From Alistipes putredinis DSM 17216 (GTDB lineage: Bacteria; Bacteroidota; Bacteroidia; Bacteroidales; Rikenellaceae): DNA of 64,000 nucleotides. The DNA is taken from positions 124,001 through 188,000 of the forward strand of contig NZ_DS499580.1 in assembly GCF_000154465.1 (NCBI RefSeq), written 5' to 3'. The notes beneath the pieces are model-generated. The model was not told where the DNA came from, did no database searches, and was given only the letters and a program-made list of their open reading frames with translations. Below, in pieces: positions 58,591 through 64,000 of the stretch (the stretch's first letter is position 1; each line of letters starts with the position of its first letter). The translations under genes were made by a program, and so were the position numbers.

Positions 58591-60156
58591 TTACTCTTTT
58601 TCAGGTCCGATCTTGATTTGTTTGCAGAGAATGCTGATTTCGGCCACGAGCAGTGCGGTGAAGAGCACCAGGAAGATGAAGAAGGTCGTGGCGACCGAGC
58701 CGCTGGCGATGCGCGAAGCGGCGACACCGACCGGCATCAGATCCTGTATCGCCCAGGGCTGGCGGCCCACTTCGGCGACGATCCAGCCTGCCTGGGAGGC
58801 CAGGTAGGCGAGCGGCATGCAGAGGAGCAGCACCCACAGCATCCAGCGCTTGCGTTCGAGCGTGTCCCTGCGGTTGAACCACCAGGCGGCAGCCAGCACC
58901 AGGATGAAAAGACACCCTGCGCCGACCATCAGGCGGAACGAGTAGAAAAGCAGCGGTACGTTGGGTACGGTTTGCGCGGGCGAGTCGAGGTAACCGTAGC
59001 CGAAATAGGCGAAATACTCTTTCAGGAAGACGGCTCCTTCGGGGGTGTCTGGATCGAATTTGGCCCGTATCTCGTCGAGGGTCGCTTCGTCGCCTGTTTC
59101 GCGGGCCTGTTTGAAACGCTCCAGTTCCGCGATGGCTACGCGGCCCCGTTCGATCTTTTCGATCGTCGGCATGATGCCGTATTGAGGGTTGCCGTTCACC
59201 AGGTCGTTGATGCCCGGTACGAAGGCGTCGGCGTCGCGGAAACTCATCAGCGACAGCATTTTGGGAATAGCGATCTTGAAATAGAAGGCATCCTCGTTGT
59301 TCGAGCGTTCGGCTTCGGGCCTCAAGATGCCGACTGCGGTCAGGGCTGCCCCCTCCTCTCCGTCGTAAAGGGCTTCGAGAGCCGCGAGTTTCATCGGTTG
59401 CACCCGGGCCACGATCGCTCCCGAGCGGTCGCCCGTGAATGCGGTAATCAGAGCGAATACCAGACCGAAAACCGAAGCGACGGCGATGCTCTTGCGAGCC
59501 ATCTTCTGTTCGCGGCCGCGGAGCAGGTACCAGGCGCAGACGGCGCAGACGAACAGCGCGGCCAGCACGAACGACGAGGTGACCGTATGGGTGAACTTAT
59601 TGACCGCTACGGGCGAGAGGAGTACGTCCCAGAAGGAAGTCATCTCGTTGCGGACGGTATCGATGTTGAAGGTGCAGCCTACCGGATATTGCATCCAGGA
59701 GTTCGCTACCAGGATCCAGAGGGCCGACAGATTGGCGCCGACGGCCGTGAGCCAGGTGGCGGAAAGATGGAAGCCTCGGCTGACGCGGTTCCAGCCGAAG
59801 AACATGACGGCTACGAACGTGCTTTCGAGGAAGAAGGCCAGGATGCCTTCGATGGCCAGCGGCGCACCGAAAATGTCGCCGACGAAGTGGGAGTAGTTCG
59901 ACCAGTTGGTGCCGAATTCGAATTCGAGGATGAGGCCCGTGGCTACGCCGATGGCGAAATTGATACCGAACAGACGCATCCAGAATTTCGCCGTGCGTTT
60001 CCAGAACGGATCGCCCGTGCGGTAGTAGATGGTTTCCATGATCGCGCAGACGATGCTCAATCCCAGCGTGAGGGGGACGAACAGCCAGTGGTAGATCGCC
60101 GTCATGGCGAATTGGGCCCGCGACCAATCGACGGTTTGTAGATAGTCCGACAACAT
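58591..60156 (-). CDS. cydA: Cytochrome bd oxidase subunit I
   Basis: A 521-residue membrane protein. Key segments are WSRAQFAMTAIYHWLFVPLT with haem-ligand His, FGINFAIGVATGLILEFEFG, a Q-loop with PNVPLLFYSFRLMVGAG, and GWIVAEVGRQPWAIQDLMPV near the end. It oxidises quinol and reduces oxygen to water. Operon order is DUF4492-cydA-cydB. Confidence 0.97.
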   Translation of the reverse strand: MLSDYLQTVDWSRAQFAMTAIYHWLFVPLTLGLSIVCAIMETIYYRTGDPFWKRTAKFWMRLFGINFAIGVATGLILEFEFGTNWSNYSHFVGDIFGAPLAIEGILAFFLESTFVAVMFFGWNRVSRGFHLSATWLTAVGANLSALWILVANSWMQYPVGCTFNIDTVRNEMTSFWDVLLSPVAVNKFTHTVTSSFVLAALFVCAVCAWYLLRGREQKMARKSIAVASVFGLVFALITAFTGDRSGAIVARVQPMKLAALEALYDGEEGAALTAVGILRPEAERSNNEDAFYFKIAIPKMLSLMSFRDADAFVPGINDLVNGNPQYGIMPTIEKIERGRVAIAELERFKQARETGDEATLDEIRAKFDPDTPEGAVFLKEYFAYFGYGYLDSPAQTVPNVPLLFYSFRLMVGAGCLFILVLAAAWWFNRRDTLERKRWMLWVLLLCMPLAYLASQAGWIVAEVGRQPWAIQDLMPVGVAASRIASGSVATTFFIFLVLFTALLVAEISILCKQIKIGPEKE

Positions 60157-60222
60157 ACTTTTGAGATAATTAGTTGAGTTTTAGTATTCGTTTCCGTTGT
60201 CTGGGAGGGGTTTGCGGCGGCC

Positions 60223-60453
60223 TCACTTGCCGGAAACGTCGGGAATGGTTAATTGTTCGAGTACGTGTTCGCTGCGCTGTTCCTGGCTCATGCCGGCCAG
60301 TTGGTCGGGAAAGAAGAAGAGTCGCAGAATGGCGAACATGATGAAGAGTTTCAGTAGGATAATGGCCCAAAGCGTCCGTCCGAGGGTCATCGAGCGGAAT
60401 CCGTCCACGTAGAATCGGAAGATGTCGGCCGGGGTCGGGATGCGTTTTGCCAT
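60223..60453 (-). CDS. DUF4492 protein upstream of cydAB
   Basis: A 76-residue protein with FRFYVDGFRSMTLGRTLWAI and one membrane helix (IILLKLFIMFAILRLFFFP). DUF4492 genes sit directly before cydA in Bacteroidota and probably encode a small accessory subunit of the bd oxidase, like CydX or CydH, though this is inferred from context. Confidence 0.88.
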   Translation of the reverse strand: MAKRIPTPADIFRFYVDGFRSMTLGRTLWAIILLKLFIMFAILRLFFFPDQLAGMSQEQRSEHVLEQLTIPDVSGK

Positions 60454-60617
60454 TATTTGAAGTGTTTTCGATCAGTCAGGGCAGAGCGAGTCGATTCGTT
60501 ATGCCGGGCACAAAATAGTCGAGAAATTCAACGATTTTAAAACACTCAAAAATAGAAATAATAGTTGAATCCGCCAAATCGGGACGGACTGTTGCGGAAC
60601 TTGTGCCGTGAAAAATC

Positions 60618-60652
60618 GGGGTGCGATAAAATTCGATCTTTTATCGCACCCC
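60618..60652 (-). terminator. Terminator after fhs
   Basis: GGGGTGCGATAAAA and TTTTATCGCACCCC, a perfect 14-bp stem six bases past the fhs stop. Confidence 0.8.
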
Positions 60653-60658
60653 GCAGAA

Positions 60659-62326
60659 TCAGCTCAATCCTTCGATCAGTCCGTTTACGATGTCGATGTG
60701 GCGGGCCTGCGGCTCTTTCGGAAGACCCGGCATCCGCATGATTTCGCCCATGACCACTACGATCATCTCCGCGCCGTTGTTGATGATGATGTCGCGGACT
60801 TTCAGTTCGAAATCTTTCGCTACGCCGTACGCTTTCGGGTCGGACGAGAAGGAGTACTGGGTTTTGGCGATGCAGACGGGGAAGTGGGCGATGCCCAGCT
60901 TTTCGATCTCCTTGAGTTTCTTTTCCGCCAGCGTCGTATAGACGATCGAGGAGGCTCCGTAGATTCCTTCGGCGATTTTTCGCACCTTTTTCCGTATCGA
61001 ATCGCTCTCTTCATAGGTGAATTTCAGGGGTTTAGATGGGTTTTTCTCGATGGTTTCGGCAACCAGCCGGGCCAGTTCCACTGCGCCTTTCCCACCGTCG
61101 GCGAAGACCGTGTTCACCGCAAAGCCGACCCCCTTTTCCTTGCAGTGTTCGGCGACCAGGGCGATCTCTTCGTCCGTATCGCTGGCGAAGCGGTTGAAGG
61201 TGACGATCACCTGCTGGCCGAAGTTTTTCATGTTTTCGATATGCTTGTCCAGGTTGGCGAATCCCCGGATCAACCCCTCCTTGTTGGGCTCTTTGATTTG
61301 TGCTTCGGGGACTCCGCCGTGCAGCTTCAGGCTTTGCGCTGTCGCTACGATAACGGTCAGTTTCGGGGACAAGCCCGCTTTGCGGCATTTGATGTTGAAG
61401 AATTTTTCCGCACCGAGATCCGCGCCGAAGCCGGCTTCGGTGATGACGTAATCGCCGTAGGTCAGGGCCATCTGGGTCGCCAGCACGGAGTTGCAGCCGT
61501 GGGCGATGTTGGCGAACGGGCCGCCGTGGATGAAGGCCGGGGTATTTTCGGTGGTCTGCACCAGGTTGGGAAGCAGGGCGTCCTTCAGCAGGACAGTGAT
61601 GGCGCCTGCGATGCCCATGTCGTTCACCGTGAACGGCTTGCCGTCATAAGTGTAGCCCAGCAGGATATTGCCGACGCGGCGCTTCAGATCGTCGATGTCG
61701 GTGGCCAGGCAGAGGATCGCCATAATTTCCGAGGCGGCCGTGATGTCGAATCCCGTTTCGGTCGGAATGCCGTTGGCCGAACCTCCCAGCCCCGATACGA
61801 TGTTACGAAGGCTGCGATCGTTCACGTCGAGCACCCGCTTCCACTTGACCTCTTTCAGCCCCTCGCAACTGTTCCGGTTCTGGTAGATGTAGTTGTCGAG
61901 CAGGGCGGTAATCATGTTGTGGGCCGATGTCACGGCGTGGAAGTCGCCCGTGAAATGCAGGTTGATGTTTTCCATCGGCAGCACCTGCGAATAGCCGCCG
62001 CCGGCTGCGCCGCCCTTCATGCCGAAGCAGGGACCCAGGGAGGGTTCGCGCAGGGCGACCACCGCTTTCTTTCCGATTTTGTTCAGGCCAAGCGACAGGC
62101 CGATCGATACCGTAGTCTTGCCGACGCCCGCCTTGTTCGGGGTGATGGCCGAAACCAGGATCAGGTTGTGCTTGTCCATCTCTTTCTTGTCGATCAGGTG
62201 GATGGGCACCTTGGCGATGTAACGGCCGTAATTCTGGACTTCGTCACGGGGAACCCCCAGCTTTTCGGCTATGTCTTCTATTTTATTTAATTTCGTTTCG
62301 CGTGCAATTTCGATGTCTGTTTTCAT
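60659..62326 (-). CDS. fhs: Formate-tetrahydrofolate ligase
   Basis: A 555-residue ATP-dependent enzyme making 10-formyl-THF. ATP site TPNKAGVGKTTVSIGLSLGL near residue 70; conserved REPSLGPCFGMKGGAAGGG and MENINLHFTGDFHAVTSAHN. The ATG at 62,326 (MKTDIEIARETKLNK) fits the family; the extension to 62,446 is promoter DNA. It is monocistronic and ends at a strong hairpin. Confidence 0.97.
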   Translation of the reverse strand: MKTDIEIARETKLNKIEDIAEKLGVPRDEVQNYGRYIAKVPIHLIDKKEMDKHNLILVSAITPNKAGVGKTTVSIGLSLGLNKIGKKAVVALREPSLGPCFGMKGGAAGGGYSQVLPMENINLHFTGDFHAVTSAHNMITALLDNYIYQNRNSCEGLKEVKWKRVLDVNDRSLRNIVSGLGGSANGIPTETGFDITAASEIMAILCLATDIDDLKRRVGNILLGYTYDGKPFTVNDMGIAGAITVLLKDALLPNLVQTTENTPAFIHGGPFANIAHGCNSVLATQMALTYGDYVITEAGFGADLGAEKFFNIKCRKAGLSPKLTVIVATAQSLKLHGGVPEAQIKEPNKEGLIRGFANLDKHIENMKNFGQQVIVTFNRFASDTDEEIALVAEHCKEKGVGFAVNTVFADGGKGAVELARLVAETIEKNPSKPLKFTYEESDSIRKKVRKIAEGIYGASSIVYTTLAEKKLKEIEKLGIAHFPVCIAKTQYSFSSDPKAYGVAKDFELKVRDIIINNGAEMIVVVMGEIMRMPGLPKEPQARHIDIVNGLIEGLS

Positions 62327-62464
62327 AGGTTTTGTCCGATTTATACGATGATGACAAAGTAAACTCAAAATCCCGAAATAACAAAATGTTTCGCGTGCAT
62401 CGTTGCCTTCGGACAGCTTTTTGTCCCTTTTTCGGGGCCGTTTCAAGCGCTTGGACCGGTAAAA

Positions 62465-62569
62465 GCGAATGAATTCGCCTTTGTGCTCGGCTCCTTTGTA
62501 ATTTTAGATATTTCGCCTCGGCAAAACGCAAATAAATTTGCTTTTGCGCTCGGCTTATTCGTATCTTTG
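62465..62569 (+). promoter_or_regulatory. Twin palindromic boxes and promoter before the phosphatase gene
   Basis: Two related 28-bp units precede the -7 box TATCTTTG (62,562-62,569). The first starts GCGAATgaATTCGC (62,465-62,478) and the second GCAAATaaATTTGC (62,528-62,541); both continue with TTTG-like bases and GCTCGGCT. The units are 63 bp apart, so they lie on the same helix face. They look like operators. The rest of 62,327-62,671 holds nothing else notable. Confidence 0.5.
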
Positions 62570-62671
62570 GCTCGGCTTTGGGCGTTTCGGCCGATAGGGG
62601 CCGTTTTTACGGGGCAGGAACACGGCTCCTGCCCGTTTTCGGACTATTTATTTGCAATTCAAGGACTTGAT

Positions 62672-63322
62672 ATGGATACGAAATTGATGATTTTCGACCT
62701 GGACGGGACGTTGCTCGATACGATCGGCGATCTGGCGGCTTGCTGCGATCATGTGCTGGCTGCGCGGGGATTGCCCCTGCATACCTATGAGGAGTATTGC
62801 GGTTTTGTCGGCAACGGCGTTATGCGGCTGGTCGAACGGGCGCTGCCCGAGGAGCTGCGCACGCCGGAAACGGTGGCGGCGGTGCGTGCGGATTTCGTGG
62901 CTTACTATACCGAACATATCGACCGTTTTACACGTCCCTACGAGGGTATTCCGGAATTGCTCCGGGAGTTGGTGCAGCGTGGAGTCCGGCTGGCTGTCGC
63001 TTCCAACAAATTTCAAATCGGTACCGAGAAGTTGGTGCGGATCTATTTCCCGTCGATCCGTTTCGATGCGGTTTTCGGTCAGCGCCCCGGAGTCCCGCTC
63101 AAACCCGATCCGCAGGTGGTGCGGGAGATTCTCGCCGATACGGATGCGGAATCCGGAGCGGTGCTGTACGCCGGGGATTCGGGCGTCGATATGGATACGG
63201 CCCGGGCAGCCGGTGTCCGGTCGGTCGGTGTGACTTGGGGCTTCCGCGACCGGGCGGAGTTGTATGAACACGGGGCAGACCACGTAGTGGACCGCCCCGG
63301 TGAGATTCTCGAGTTGCTCTGA
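62672..63322 (+). CDS. HAD-family phosphatase (phosphoglycolate phosphatase-like)
   Basis: A 216-residue HAD hydrolase: nucleophile motif MIFDLDGTLLDT at residues 6-17, a helical cap, VRLAVASNKFQ (motif II), KPDPQVV (motif III Lys) and YAGDSGVDMDTARAAG (motif IV). The closest characterised group is phosphoglycolate phosphatase (Gph), but HAD substrates are hard to predict. The frame upstream to 62,483 covers the promoter boxes and is not coding. Confidence 0.88.
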   Translation: MDTKLMIFDLDGTLLDTIGDLAACCDHVLAARGLPLHTYEEYCGFVGNGVMRLVERALPEELRTPETVAAVRADFVAYYTEHIDRFTRPYEGIPELLRELVQRGVRLAVASNKFQIGTEKLVRIYFPSIRFDAVFGQRPGVPLKPDPQVVREILADTDAESGAVLYAGDSGVDMDTARAAGVRSVGVTWGFRDRAELYEHGADHVVDRPGEILELL

Positions 63323-63327
63323 AATGT

Positions 63328-64000
63328 TTAACAGTAGAGTTCTACGTCGTTCGGTGTGATTTTGGTGCCGCTCAGGACCACGAGCCGCTCGATGACGTTG
63401 CGCAGTTCGCGGATGTTGCCCGTCCACGGCATTTGCCGGAGCATTTCGACCGCTTTTTTATCCATCGGTTTTCGCGGCATGTCGTATTCTTCGCAGATCA
63501 TATCGATGAAGTGATCGACCAGCAGGGGAATATCCTCCGAGTGTTCGCGCAGGGGCGGTACTTTGATCAGGATAACGCCGATACGATGGAAAAGGTCTTC
63601 GCGGAAATTTCCTTTTTTAATCTCTTCTCGCAGGTTCTTGTTCGTCGCCGCGATGATCCGCACATCGACATCGACGTCTTTGTCGCTGCCTACGCGGCTG
63701 ATCTTGCGCTCTTGCAGGGCCCGCAGCACCTTTGCCTGCGCCGCCAGCGACATGTCGCCGATCTCGTCCATGAAGAGCGTTCCGCCGCTCGCCTGTTCGA
63801 ATTTGCCCTTGCGCTGTTTGATGGCCGAGGTGAAGGCTCCCCGCTCGTGGCCGAACAGTTCGCTTTCGATCAGTTCGGAGGGAATGGCCGCGCAGTTGAC
63901 CTCAACGAACGGCGCTCCGGCCCGGTTGCTTTTGGCGTGGAGCCAGCGGGCGACGAGTTCCTTGCCCGTGCCGTTCTCGCCCGTGATCAGAACGCGGGCG
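63328..64000 (-). CDS. Sigma-54-dependent activator, C-terminal part (runs off window)
   Basis: The leftward frame enters from beyond 64,000 and contains the AAA+ domain of NtrC-type activators: Walker A GENGTGKELVARW, the loop ELFGHERGAFTSA (usual GAFTGA, here GAFTSA), Walker B TLFMDEIGDMS, then NFREDLFHRIGVILIKVPPL and WTGNIRELRNVIERL. It ends at ITPNDVELYC just after this domain, without the usual Fis-type DNA-binding helix-turn-helix. The N-terminus is not visible; an ATG at 63,771 lies inside the domain and is not the start. Confidence 0.92.
   Translation of the reverse strand, partial: ARVLITGENGTGKELVARWLHAKSNRAGAPFVEVNCAAIPSELIESELFGHERGAFTSAIKQRKGKFEQASGGTLFMDEIGDMSLAAQAKVLRALQERKISRVGSDKDVDVDVRIIAATNKNLREEIKKGNFREDLFHRIGVILIKVPPLREHSEDIPLLVDHFIDMICEEYDMPRKPMDKKAVEMLRQMPWTGNIRELRNVIERLVVLSGTKITPNDVELYC

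Overview
The window holds two kinds of DNA. Bases 1 to about 33,660 are the right-hand part of a Bacteroidales integrative and conjugative element (ICE) of the CTnDOT/Tra type. Bases from about 33,660 to 64,000 are GC-rich Bacteroidota chromosome. Promoters of the TAnnTTTG (-7) type, Tra/Mob/RteC proteins, short 'YVAPE' peptides beside fimbrillin-like lipoproteins, and cydAB with a DUF4492 gene all point to Bacteroidales. The GC-rich, housekeeping-dense chromosome would fit Rikenellaceae (Alistipes or a relative), but that genus-level guess is inference.

ICE layout. A leftward tra operon (traA, a DUF3408 gene, traD, E, F, G, I, J, K and the start of traL) runs off the left edge. A repeat-rich gap with a candidate oriT separates it from rightward mobA-mobB-mobC (relaxosome protein, relaxase, coupling ATPase). 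Cargo follows: an AbiE-type toxin/antitoxin pair, small membrane proteins, a lipoprotein, a Crp-like regulator and a truncated integrase with its promoter. The excision/regulation block is next: an orf3-like DUF3945 gene, topoisomerase III (exc-like), a putative RteR-type small RNA just after it, a RibD/DHFR-like reductase, a Toprim/RepA-like protein, an excisionase-like HTH protein, RteC and an AraC-type regulator.

The most striking region is 25,330-32,690: nine small AT-rich leftward genes separated by eight roughly 50-bp imperfect inverted repeats that behave like integron attC sites, next to a tyrosine recombinase with an IntI-like C-terminus and a TetR-family regulator. Recognisable products are immunity-like (an Imm5-YezG fusion, NTF2-like, ankyrin, membrane and periplasmic proteins). 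This matches the recombinase-associated acquired interbacterial defence clusters (rAID-1) described in Bacteroidales. The bases starting each cassette are complementary to the left arm of that cassette's own downstream site, which is the signature of cassette circularisation and insertion. The crossover context, however, reads A^TTA instead of the classical G^TT.

A second notable system is the candidate small RNA at 20,031-20,118. About 21 nt of it (20,068-20,088) are almost perfectly complementary both to the ribosome-binding region of the orf3-exc operon (16,580-16,600) and to the leader ahead of traE (5,594-5,615). One RNA could therefore restrain both excision and transfer.

The ICE ends in a tRNA-Ser-like 3' end near 33,660. 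The following 291 bp recur, without indels, after the intact tRNA-Ser at 54,735. The chromosome then carries tRNA-Thr, a frameshifted fimbrillin-like/LRR lipoprotein, threonine dehydrogenase, enolase, pyrH-tlpA-frr, dxs, recR-batE-batD, fumarase, class II aldolase, an IS110 insertion, cydAB, formate-THF ligase, a phosphoglycolate phosphatase-like gene and the C-terminal part of a sigma-54 activator.
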